Below are positions 41,107 to 49,969 of a stretch of DNA of 64,000 nucleotides, piece after piece. The position numbers were made by a program, and so were the translations under genes. The DNA comes from Chitinophaga pinensis (GTDB taxonomy: Bacteria; Bacteroidota; Bacteroidia; Chitinophagales; CAMDFR01). The number at the start of each line of letters is the position of its first letter. The first letter of the stretch is position 1. Where the stretch lies: contig CAMDFR010000005.1 of NCBI GenBank assembly GCA_945897725.1, forward strand, positions 1 to 64,000, in the 5' to 3' direction. Below the pieces are notes generated by a model. That model made no database searches and was not told the DNA's origin. It saw only the letters and a list, made by a program, of their open reading frames with translations.

Positions 41107-41658
41107 TTACTCCTTGGCTTTTCCAGCATTTGTAAACACACTGAAAATGGTAGAACCATAATTTTTCTTTAATAAAAAATTCGGATGCTCGTCGTAATGA
41201 TGATTGGGATTATGTTCCATCACAAACCAACCTTCGCCATCTATCAAATTTTTCTGTATGATTAAATCTGGAATGCTATCCATATTTTCTAATGCATAAG
41301 GCGGACCTGCAAAAATAATATCGAATTTTTCGTGACACATTTCGATATAGGCAAAAACATCCATTTGTAAGGATTTGAAGCCTTCCATTTTCATATCTAA
41401 AGCTGTCTTCTGAATGAATTGCGCACATTTCGGAAAACGCTCCACATTGGTGATATCTGTACAGCCACGTGAAGAAAATTCATAAGAAATAGAACCTGTA
41501 CCTCCAAATAAATCTAAAAATTTCACATTATCAAAGTTGAAATAGTTGTTTAACATATTGAATAATCCTTCCTTAGCCATGTCGGTCGTAGGCCTAGTAG
41601 GTATATTTGCTGGTGGGTTAAACCGCATACTCTTAAAACTTCCGCCTATAATTCTCAT
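41107..41658 (-). CDS. rsmD: 16S rRNA (guanine966-N2)-methyltransferase
   Basis: 183 aa; 'RPTTDMAKEGLFNML', 'FLDLFGGTGSISYE', 'DIIFAGPPYAL'. The canonical DPPY motif reads AGPPY here. Confidence 0.93.
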   Translation of the reverse strand: MRIIGGSFKSMRFNPPANIPTRPTTDMAKEGLFNMLNNYFNFDNVKFLDLFGGTGSISYEFSSRGCTDITNVERFPKCAQFIQKTALDMKMEGFKSLQMDVFAYIEMCHEKFDIIFAGPPYALENMDSIPDLIIQKNLIDGEGWFVMEHNPNHHYDEHPNFLLKKNYGSTIFSVFTNAGKAKE

Positions 41659-42503
41659 TGAATGGATGTAAGAAATGAATAAAATTGATGCATCTTTTGA
41701 TCTTCAAATGCAGAAGAATATTTGATATGTATAGGCTCTTTTGAAAACTCAAAATGAGCAAGATATTTAAAAATATAATCGAATATTTTTGATGGTTTAT
41801 CAATATCGCCCATCAAAACACAATTGACATGTGAGGTACTAAAACCAAGTCCTTCGTAACAACTCAACACAAAATAAATGAAGTCCTCCGCCGTTTTGAT
41901 AGGGAAAATATTATGCATTAGTAATGCCTCTTGATCAAAGGCAATCACTTCTAATAAACTCGATTGTAAATGGACATATACCGTTTTGCTGCGAATAAAT
42001 TTCTGACGTGTAAACAAGTGAGCAATCAAAGTGGCTGAAGCATGTGTCACTTCCCAACATTGATTCTGCGCAAAGAATGATTGCACAGTACTTGGTATGG
42101 TATAATGATAACGGGCATTTGCCGCTGCTATATCGCTACACTTATGCATGGCATACATATCATCGGGCAACAACAAATGGCACTCATCATCGGCTGCATT
42201 CATTGGCAGCAAAACCGATTGCTCATTAAAATACGATAAGGTGGTGGTAAAATATTTCTGCAATAACACTTCATCATTTGCAAATAGCCATTTAAGTAAA
42301 TCGACTACTTCTGCATTGCCATTGATAGTGGGAAAGGCATACTTCTTATACGAATTTAACACTTTTGTCTCCACCGATAACTCCCCAAAGGCCAAACTAT
42401 CGGGCGTTAGAAACAAGTGCAGGGCACAATCACTGCTTTTGTATTCTTTTATCGCCACAGAAATATCCTGTTGCAAAACGGGTGTATGTATGGTTGCTTG
42501 CAT
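41655..42503 (-). CDS. DUF3822 family protein
   Basis: 282 aa; Bacteroidetes-specific position overlapping rsmD by 4 bp, next to coaD. Confidence 0.75.
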   Translation of the reverse strand: MQATIHTPVLQQDISVAIKEYKSSDCALHLFLTPDSLAFGELSVETKVLNSYKKYAFPTINGNAEVVDLLKWLFANDEVLLQKYFTTTLSYFNEQSVLLPMNAADDECHLLLPDDMYAMHKCSDIAAANARYHYTIPSTVQSFFAQNQCWEVTHASATLIAHLFTRQKFIRSKTVYVHLQSSLLEVIAFDQEALLMHNIFPIKTAEDFIYFVLSCYEGLGFSTSHVNCVLMGDIDKPSKIFDYIFKYLAHFEFSKEPIHIKYSSAFEDQKMHQFYSFLTSIQ

Positions 42504-42567
42504 GCTTATTCATGCAAAGATACAGAAATCAAAGGAGAATGAAGTCTCCCTTTTCTAAGCTTCATTT

Positions 42568-42679
42568 GGGCGTGCCCCCCTGCGAAAAGCAACAGGGGGT
42601 CTGGCCATTTGCTTATAGTCCGCAGTCGCCAAAAGCCTCGCCAAATCTACTGCGGAGCTATCGCTAATGTCCTTCACGC
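42568..42679 (+). repeat. GCGTG...CACGC double-hairpin element, copy 3
   Basis: GGGCGTGC-CCCCCTG/CAGGGGG-TCTGGCCATTTGCTTATAGT-CCGCAGT/ACTGCGG-AGCTATCGCTAATGTCCTTCACGC. Confidence 0.85.
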
Positions 42680-42821
42680 GATATCTTAGACCAATGCTGA
42701 TGAGCTGCACAATCGCTTATGGATAGTCATAAAGTGCTACACTCAGCTAGACTCAAATGGCGCTTCAAGTAATATCAATACTTTATGACTACCTTTGTGT
42801 ATTAATAAAGACTGCAATCGA

Positions 42822-44162
42822 ATGACTTTTGACGAACTAAATTTGAATACCCCATTGCTCAATGCCTTGAAGGATTTGGGCATGGAGCAACCCACCACTA
42901 TACAAGCAAAAGCCTTTTCTGTGATTATGTCGGGCAAAGATGTTTTGGGCATCGCTCAAACGGGTACCGGTAAAACATTTGCTTATCTTCTACCCTGCTT
43001 GCGATTGTGGAAATTTAATAAGGAGACGAGTCCCGAAATTTTGATTATTGTCCCTACTCGAGAGCTGGTGGTGCAAGTAGCCGAAGAGGCTGAAAAGTTG
43101 TGTAAATACATGAGTATAAAAATCGCACCAGTCTATGGCGGCGTGAATATGAAGCCTCAAATTGAGCTGATTAATGAAGGGGTGCATATAGTGGTAGCCA
43201 CTCCAGGAAGATTACTAGACTTGGTTTTGCAAGGCACTTTACAATTCAAATCACTCAAAAGATTGATCATCGACGAGGTAGATGAAATGCTCGATCTTGG
43301 ATTTCGTCCTCAGTTAGAACGTGTACTGGATCTACTTCCTATAAGAAGACAAAACCTTTTGTTTTCGGCAACGATTACAGATGATGTAGAAAAATTAATC
43401 GATACCTTTTTTAATAATCCCATAAAGATTGAAGCAGCACCATCTGGTACAGCACTCGAAAACATTGTACAATCGGCTTATTTACTACCGAATTTTTACA
43501 CGAAAATAAATTTACTAAAGCATCTTTTTGTCCATGACGACAATATGGAAAAGGTCTTAGTATTTACCACAACAAAGCATTTAGCAGACGAAATTTACGC
43601 TCAATTATCAGAGGAATTTGGATATCAATTGGGCGTGGTGCACTCCAATAAATCTCAGAACCAACGTTTCAATACGGTGAAAGATTTTAAGAATGGAAAT
43701 TGTAGAATATTGATTGCCACAGATATTGTAGCACGTGGTATTGATATTTCAGAAGTGACTTGCGTTATCAACTTCGATACACCGGAGATTGCAGAAACTT
43801 ATATGCATCGTATTGGACGTACAGGTCGAGCAGATAAAAAAGGTATTAGTTATACTTTTATCACGCCTAATGATAGCGAGTTGATAGAGAATATCGAAGC
43901 CTTGATGAATCAAAAAATCAATATCAATATCTTTCCTGAAGGCATTGTTATATCAGATATCTTGACAGAAAATGAGAAGCCGAAGATTCAGATGAAAAAT
44001 CAATTGGGCAAGGCACCAAAACGTGATGATTCAAAATCAGGCTTTCATGAAAAATCGGCGAAAAATAAAAAAGTAAACGTGCGTGTTGCCCATGCAGACA
44101 AGATGTGGGAAAAATACGGAAGACCATTGACTAGAGGTCAGAAAGGTAAGAAGAAGAAATAG
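42822..44162 (+). CDS. DEAD/DEAH-box ATP-dependent RNA helicase
   Basis: 'AQTGTGKTFAYLLP', 'DEVDEMLD' (DEVD variant), 'SAT', 'HRIGRTGR'. ATG at 42822 preferred over TTG at 42795; TACCTTTG -7-like box at 42790. Confidence 0.95.
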   Translation: MTFDELNLNTPLLNALKDLGMEQPTTIQAKAFSVIMSGKDVLGIAQTGTGKTFAYLLPCLRLWKFNKETSPEILIIVPTRELVVQVAEEAEKLCKYMSIKIAPVYGGVNMKPQIELINEGVHIVVATPGRLLDLVLQGTLQFKSLKRLIIDEVDEMLDLGFRPQLERVLDLLPIRRQNLLFSATITDDVEKLIDTFFNNPIKIEAAPSGTALENIVQSAYLLPNFYTKINLLKHLFVHDDNMEKVLVFTTTKHLADEIYAQLSEEFGYQLGVVHSNKSQNQRFNTVKDFKNGNCRILIATDIVARGIDISEVTCVINFDTPEIAETYMHRIGRTGRADKKGISYTFITPNDSELIENIEALMNQKININIFPEGIVISDILTENEKPKIQMKNQLGKAPKRDDSKSGFHEKSAKNKKVNVRVAHADKMWEKYGRPLTRGQKGKKKK

Positions 44163-44199
44163 TTTTGTGTTTCGATTATGTATTCTAACATCGTAGCAT

Positions 44200-44295
44200 G
44201 CGTGACTGATAGCAATGAAAAGCCTGCTGTTTGGTATTTACAGCAGCTTGTAATGAATAGCAGGACGGCGGCATTGCATTTTCCGCCGGCACGCC
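44200..44295 (-). repeat. GCGTG...CACGC double-hairpin element, copy 4
   Basis: Minus strand GGCGTGCC...GGCGG/CCGCC...CTGCTGT/ACAGCAG...CATTGCTATCAGTCACGC. Confidence 0.7.
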
Positions 44296-44396
44296 CTAAA
44301 AAAACAACCCTGAGACCAAACTATTTGTGTTCCACCCATCTACAAAATAAAGCGTAATTTTGAATTAGAAATTTGTGCTGATTTTATACAAATAAA

Positions 44397-46655
44397 ATGA
44401 CAAAAGAAAGCTGGAATTATTGGCGATTACTGAGTGTGCATGGCAGACAAACATGGCATTTCGAATACTTTGATAATGCTCAAAAAATTGAGGCTACTGA
44501 TACTCAATATTGGGAATCTGACAAAGGCAGAAAAGTGTTATCAGAGATGATGAACGATTTTGTTTTTGATAAATCTGTGAATGCAAACAGTGCCGATTTG
44601 GTATATAGAAAGCAGGCAATAAACAAAAAATTAAAAACACTCTCAGCGGCTGAAATGCCTGATTTTAAAGGGCATTCGAGCTTTATAGAAAAAGTGGCAC
44701 AACAAACATTTAAAGCCATACATTACTATCAAAGTTTGATTGCTGAAGACGGTCATATGCCTGGCGACTATGGAGGACCACTTTTTTTATTGCCAGGAAT
44801 GGTCATTATTGCGCATGTTACCGATTACGCTTTACCCTTACCACATCAGGCTTTGATTAAGCAATACATGAAGAATATGCAAAATACTGATGGTGGTTGG
44901 GGCATGCATATAGAAGGTGAAAGTGGCATGTATGGAACCTGTTTGCAGTATATTTCTCTTCGTTTATTGGGTGAGGATGCAAACGAAACTTATATGCAAA
45001 AGGCGAGCAAATGGATTTTAGATAATGGAGGTGCCACCATGATTCCATCATGGGGGAAATTTTATTTATCGACACTTGGCGTTTATGAATGGGATGGATG
45101 TAACTCTTTGTTTCCAGAGATTTGGATCACTCCGACATGGTTGCCCATTCATCCATCAAGATATTGGTGTCACGCTAGAATGGTTTATTTACCAATGGCA
45201 TACTGCTATGGACATAAAATTGTTGGACCGAAAACTGCATTGATTGAAGCGATTAGAAAAGAGATTTATACAGAAGCATACGACAAGATAGATTGGAAAA
45301 AGGCGCGCAATAGTTGTAGTCCGAAAGACTTATACAGAAAGGCTTCACCAGTTTTGAAAATAATGAATTTTGTGACGAATAGCTACGAAAAATTCTATTC
45401 AAAGAAGCTTAGAAAAAAAGCTTTAGATTTTATTTTGAGTTATATAGATGGTGAAGACGAACAAACGAATTATATCGATATTGGTCCTGTCAATCAAGTC
45501 ATCAATTCATTAAGTGTTTGGCATGGACATGGAAAGGATTCCATACAATATAAAAAACACATCGATCGTTGGTTCGATTACTTATGGGTAGCCGAAGATG
45601 GCATGAAGATGCAGGGCTATAATGGTTCACAGTTATGGGATACCGCCTTCACCGCTAATGCTTTTATGGAATCTGATTTATACAAGCAGTTTATTCCATC
45701 GCTCCAACAGCTGTATCATTACATCGATAAGAGTCAGATACGTACAAGTATCCCAAGAGACCGCGCCTTTTTTAGACATGAAGATTTTGGTGGATGGCCA
45801 TTTTCTACTGTGGAGCATGGTTGGCCAATTACTGATTGTACGGGCGACGGTGTGAAGGCCTCTATCAAATTGAATCAAATTTTTGAACAAGAAAATTGCA
45901 TTGACACCATTCAAGTAAGCAAGGAGAGGTTGATTGACGCAGTGAAGCTTCTATTATCTTTTCAAAGTGCCGATGGCGGTTGGGCTTCCTATGAAGTAAG
46001 GCGTGCACCAGAGTGGATAGAAGTTTTAAATCCTTCTGAAGTCTATGGCGAAATTATGGTTGACTATTCTTTTGTTGAATGTACCTCATCCACGATTCAA
46101 GCATTGCACAGTTTCACCAAAAAATATGCAGATACCTACCCTGTTGAGATCAAGAATGCCATTGCAGGTGGTATAGACTTTATTAAGAGCATTCAAAAGG
46201 AAGATGGTTCATGGTATGGCAATTGGGGCGTTTGTTTCACCTATGCCTCTTGGTTTGCACATGAAGCCCTAGCTTGCGTTGATGAGTATTACGACAATAG
46301 TAGCACAGTAAAAAAAGCCTGTGATTTTTTAGTATCGAAGCAACAGAATGATGGAGGTTGGGGTGAGAGCTATAGAAGTTGTGTAGATGTGAAATATGTA
46401 CAACATGAACAATCACAAATTATCAATACAGGCTGGGCATTGCTTGCCTTGATGATTTCAAAATATCCTCATCAGGAAGTGATAGAAAAAGGAATTCAGT
46501 TATTGTTATCCAGACAAGAAGCAAGTGGCGATTTCCCTCAAGAAGGCATTAGTGGTGTGTTTAATAAAAGTTGCATGATTACTTATACAGCCTACAGAAA
46601 TGTCTTTCCAATATGGGCCTTACAGCGTTATTTAAAAACATACAAGTCAATCTAA
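44397..46655 (+). CDS. Oxidosqualene cyclase family triterpene/sterol cyclase
   Basis: 752 aa; 'HGRQTWHFEY', 'EDGHMPGDYGGPLFLLPGMVI', QW motifs, 'YWCHARMVYLPMAYCYG', catalytic 'TDCTGDG' (compare DCTAE of lanosterol synthases, DDTA of squalene-hopene cyclases). Confidence 0.92.
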   Translation: MTKESWNYWRLLSVHGRQTWHFEYFDNAQKIEATDTQYWESDKGRKVLSEMMNDFVFDKSVNANSADLVYRKQAINKKLKTLSAAEMPDFKGHSSFIEKVAQQTFKAIHYYQSLIAEDGHMPGDYGGPLFLLPGMVIIAHVTDYALPLPHQALIKQYMKNMQNTDGGWGMHIEGESGMYGTCLQYISLRLLGEDANETYMQKASKWILDNGGATMIPSWGKFYLSTLGVYEWDGCNSLFPEIWITPTWLPIHPSRYWCHARMVYLPMAYCYGHKIVGPKTALIEAIRKEIYTEAYDKIDWKKARNSCSPKDLYRKASPVLKIMNFVTNSYEKFYSKKLRKKALDFILSYIDGEDEQTNYIDIGPVNQVINSLSVWHGHGKDSIQYKKHIDRWFDYLWVAEDGMKMQGYNGSQLWDTAFTANAFMESDLYKQFIPSLQQLYHYIDKSQIRTSIPRDRAFFRHEDFGGWPFSTVEHGWPITDCTGDGVKASIKLNQIFEQENCIDTIQVSKERLIDAVKLLLSFQSADGGWASYEVRRAPEWIEVLNPSEVYGEIMVDYSFVECTSSTIQALHSFTKKYADTYPVEIKNAIAGGIDFIKSIQKEDGSWYGNWGVCFTYASWFAHEALACVDEYYDNSSTVKKACDFLVSKQQNDGGWGESYRSCVDVKYVQHEQSQIINTGWALLALMISKYPHQEVIEKGIQLLLSRQEASGDFPQEGISGVFNKSCMITYTAYRNVFPIWALQRYLKTYKSI

Positions 46656-46683
46656 TAATTTACTTTTTAAATTTTATTTCCAT

Positions 46684-46715
46684 AAAAAAACTCCTTCTTT
46701 TCAGAAGGAGTTTTT
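46684..46715. terminator. Bidirectional intrinsic terminator
   Basis: AAAAAAACTCCTTCT-tttc-AGAAGGAGTTTTT between convergent genes. Confidence 0.8.
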
Positions 46716-46739
46716 CTTTGTGATGATATGTTTGTATGC

Positions 46740-47804
46740 TTACTTAAAGTCAACTAATTCTACATCAAATATCAAAGTTGCTTTAGGTGGAATGGCGCCT
46801 GGATATCCAGCTTCGCCATATCCCAATGTATAAGGAATCAAAAATTTAGCTTTTTCACCTTTGTTTAGCAAGGCAATACCATCGTCCCAACCTTTGATTA
46901 CTCTACCTTGTCCCAAAGGAAAATCAATTGGCTTTCCTCTATCTAATGAAGAATCAAATTTCTTACCGTCGTTGAACATTCCTGTATAATGAACACTAAC
47001 TGTTTGACCAGCTACAGGCTGTGGACCTGAGCCTTCTTTTTCAACCACATAATACAAGCCAGAGGCTGTTTTTCTTGCCGTTGGATAATTCACTTTCACC
47101 CAATTTTCAAAAGCAGGTAATTCTTGTGCTCTGCCTGCTTCTTTTAATTTTTCTTCTGCCGCTTTTTTATCTGCAATAACTTTTGCTGCTGCTGCCCTAT
47201 CTACCGCTGATATTTTTAATGCAGCAAAGATTTTATCATTGGCTTCATAAGCCTTTGCCTCCTTACCTACTCTGATAATTTCTAAAGTGGTGATGATATC
47301 ATCCTGAGCAATTTTATCGACTACATCTTGTCCTTCAGTAACCTGACCAAAAATAGTGTGCTTACCATTTAACCACGTTGTTGGAACATGCGTAATAAAA
47401 AACTGACTACCATTGGTAGCAGGACCAGAATTAGCCATGGCTAAAACACCAGGTTTTGTGAATTGTAGATCATCTACAAACTCATCTGCGAAAGCGTAGC
47501 CAGGACCACCAGTACCATTGCCTTGTGGGTCACCACCTTGAATCATGAAGCTAGCGATAACACGATGAAATTTTAATCCATCATAAAAGTGCACACCAGC
47601 CGCTTTTGCATTATTGGCGATTTTACCTTCTGCTAATCCAACAAAGTTACACACTGTTAAAGGTGCTTTGTCTGGAAATAGTTTTACAGTGATGCTACCT
47701 TTGGAGGTATTAAATTTTGCGTACAAACCATCAGGCAAATCTGCACTGAAGACTGTGTTAGAGAAAAGAACGATACTGAATAATGTCATTGCGATTTTTT
47801 TCAT
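46740..47804 (-). CDS. Secreted cyclophilin-FKBP fusion peptidylprolyl isomerase
   Basis: 354 aa; cyclophilin '[25 protein letters not shown]' then FKBP '[42 protein letters not shown]'. Confidence 0.95.
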   Translation of the reverse strand: MKKIAMTLFSIVLFSNTVFSADLPDGLYAKFNTSKGSITVKLFPDKAPLTVCNFVGLAEGKIANNAKAAGVHFYDGLKFHRVIASFMIQGGDPQGNGTGGPGYAFADEFVDDLQFTKPGVLAMANSGPATNGSQFFITHVPTTWLNGKHTIFGQVTEGQDVVDKIAQDDIITTLEIIRVGKEAKAYEANDKIFAALKISAVDRAAAAKVIADKKAAEEKLKEAGRAQELPAFENWVKVNYPTARKTASGLYYVVEKEGSGPQPVAGQTVSVHYTGMFNDGKKFDSSLDRGKPIDFPLGQGRVIKGWDDGIALLNKGEKAKFLIPYTLGYGEAGYPGAIPPKATLIFDVELVDFK

Positions 47805-47837
47805 TTTTTTTGATTTATAAATTAGTTATTTGATGAT

Positions 47838-48935
47838 CTATTTAATGGCTAGTAATTCCACATCAAAGATTAATGTAGCCTTTCCAGGAATGCTTGGTGG
47901 ACTGCCGTCTGGTCCATATGCCCAAGTGTATGGTATCAATAATTTTGCTTTTGTTCCAACAGTTAAATTTGAAAATGCTACGTCCCAACCTTGAATGACC
48001 CTTCCCATGCCTACATTAAACTCAAATGGAGCTCCTCTATCTAAAGACGAATCAAATTTCTTGCCATTTATTAAAGTTCCCGTATAATGGACAGAAATTG
48101 CTTGTCCTTTACTTGGTATTTTACCATTACCATGCTTGCTTTCAAGAATATACATAGCACCTACTTTTTTTGCTTTTGGGTAATTTGTTTTCACCCATGC
48201 TATAAATTCTGGAACATCATCTGGGGAGCTAATGCCGGCTTTCTTTGCCTCTGCTGCTGCTTTCAAGGCATCTTTCATTTTCGAATTGAAAGTAGCAACC
48301 TCATCAAAAGCAGATGCTTTCTCGCCTTTTCTTTCAAAAGTTATCGATTGAATGATATCTCCTTGAGCAATCTTATTCACGATATCTTGACCTTGAGTGA
48401 CATGTCCAAAGATGCTATGCTTGCCATTCAACCAAGGCGTCTCTTTGTGCGTGATAAAAAATTGACAACCATTTGTATTTGGACCAGCATTGGCCATTGC
48501 CAAAACTCCTGGACCCACAAATTGTAATGATTGGTCAAATTCATCAGGGAAATCATAACCAGGTCCACCTTGTCCTGTTCCCATAGGATCTCCACCTTGA
48601 ATCATAAAGTCAGCAATTACCCGATGAAAAGTCAAACCATCGTAAAAAGGTTTTCCCATCGCTTTAGAATCATTTTTAATTTTACCTTCCGCCAATCCCA
48701 TAAAGTTGGCTACTGTGAGGGGCGTTTTTTCAAATTCTAAATCGCAAACAATTTCTCCTTTGTTTGTTTTAATATGTGCGAGTATAAAATCAGTTTTTAC
48801 TTCAAGGGGAGGTGGAGGTGGAGCTACTTGAGGAACCTCATCCTTTATCGTTTCACTTTCCTTGTTCTCCGTAGCATGATTACATGCTGAAAGAAATACA
48901 ATACATCCAAATAATGTATAGGCTACTTTTTTCAT
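47838..48935 (-). CDS. Lipoprotein cyclophilin-FKBP fusion peptidylprolyl isomerase
   Basis: Same two-domain order; ORF to 49064 but MKKVAYTLFGCIVFLSAC at 48935 gives a lipobox and avoids overlapping the upstream gene. Confidence 0.95.
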   Translation of the reverse strand: MKKVAYTLFGCIVFLSACNHATENKESETIKDEVPQVAPPPPPLEVKTDFILAHIKTNKGEIVCDLEFEKTPLTVANFMGLAEGKIKNDSKAMGKPFYDGLTFHRVIADFMIQGGDPMGTGQGGPGYDFPDEFDQSLQFVGPGVLAMANAGPNTNGCQFFITHKETPWLNGKHSIFGHVTQGQDIVNKIAQGDIIQSITFERKGEKASAFDEVATFNSKMKDALKAAAEAKKAGISSPDDVPEFIAWVKTNYPKAKKVGAMYILESKHGNGKIPSKGQAISVHYTGTLINGKKFDSSLDRGAPFEFNVGMGRVIQGWDVAFSNLTVGTKAKLLIPYTWAYGPDGSPPSIPGKATLIFDVELLAIK

Positions 48936-48948
48936 TGTTGCTAAAAAA

Positions 48949-49944
48949 TTATTGTTTAAAAATCGACACAAATTTAAGTAATGTATTCTCAAGTGTATCA
49001 TTTGAGGCTGCACCAGCTGCATTTTTATGACCTCCACCGTTGAAATGCTGTCTGGCCAATACATTTACATCAAAATCAACTTTCGATCTAAAAGAGATCC
49101 TTATTTTTTTATCTTTTTCACGAAAGAAAGCACAGGCTTGTATTTCAGCGATTTTTAAGGGATAGCTTGCAATGCCTTCGGTTTCGCCATCCTGGATGTT
49201 AAATCTTCTTAATTCTTCTTCGCTTACACCTATGTATGCAATTTGAGTACCTTCAATAATTTTCATTTTTTCTGCAACACAAAAGCCAAGAAAACGAAGT
49301 CTGCTTTCTGTAAAACAATTGTACACTTTGTTATTTATTTTATCAGGATTGGCCCCTTTAGTCAGTAAGACGCTCACTACTTCATGTACATGTGATGTGG
49401 TACAACTATATGCAAAAGAACCCGTATCGGTAAGAATGGCTGTGTACAATAGTTCAGCAATTTCTGCATCAATTTTATCTTGATCTCCTAAGGCAACTAT
49501 CATGTCGTATATCATTTCTCCAGTGGAGCTTGCCTCTGAATGACTGAACATGATATTGGCATAATCGTCAGGGAACAAATGATGATCGATCATTACTTTG
49601 ATGGCCTTTGTATTTTTGACCACCTCACCAAGTTCCTCCATTCTAGAAAGTGAATTATAATCAAGACTAAAAATAATATCCGCACTGTGAAGAATTCCTT
49701 TTGCATATTCTTTAGCTTTCTCAAAAACGATTGTCTGACCAACAATGGGCAACCATTTATAATAATCCGGATAATCATTTGGTGAGATATATTCCACGGA
49801 ATGGCCTAGTTTGGATAAGTACCGCATCCATGCTAAGGAAGAACCCAAAGCATCACCATCTGGGTTTTTGTGCGCGGTAACAACTATTTTTTTTGTTGTC
49901 GCTAATAACGATTTTAATGCTTCTACCTTTTCTTTATTGAACAC
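48949..49944 (-). CDS. DHH/DHHA1 family phosphoesterase (NrnA-like)
   Basis: 331 aa; 'AHKNPDGDALGSSLAW', 'MIDHHLFPDDYA', C-terminal 'FNGGGHKNAAGA'. Confidence 0.94.
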   Translation of the reverse strand: MFNKEKVEALKSLLATTKKIVVTAHKNPDGDALGSSLAWMRYLSKLGHSVEYISPNDYPDYYKWLPIVGQTIVFEKAKEYAKGILHSADIIFSLDYNSLSRMEELGEVVKNTKAIKVMIDHHLFPDDYANIMFSHSEASSTGEMIYDMIVALGDQDKIDAEIAELLYTAILTDTGSFAYSCTTSHVHEVVSVLLTKGANPDKINNKVYNCFTESRLRFLGFCVAEKMKIIEGTQIAYIGVSEEELRRFNIQDGETEGIASYPLKIAEIQACAFFREKDKKIRISFRSKVDFDVNVLARQHFNGGGHKNAAGAASNDTLENTLLKFVSIFKQ

Positions 49945-49969
49945 TGGAATGAATTTATTTGAATAAAAA

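Noticed and set aside
41107-41658. RsmD as possibly inactive because DPPY reads AGPPY
   Set aside because: The preceding Asp is replaced by Ala in 'IIFAGPPYAL', but everything else is canonical; without an alignment I would not call loss of function, though it merits a quick check.
42044-42667. ORFs 42044..42229, 42148..42558 and 42365..42667 (+)
   Set aside because: Antisense to DUF3822 and running into the double-hairpin element.
48087-48527. 146-aa ORF on + strand
   Set aside because: Antisense to the well-supported cyclophilin-FKBP gene.
48936-49064. N-terminal extension of the second cyclophilin-FKBP ORF
   Set aside because: Would overlap the DHH phosphoesterase gene by more than 100 bp; the lipoprotein signal at 48935 is a far better start.
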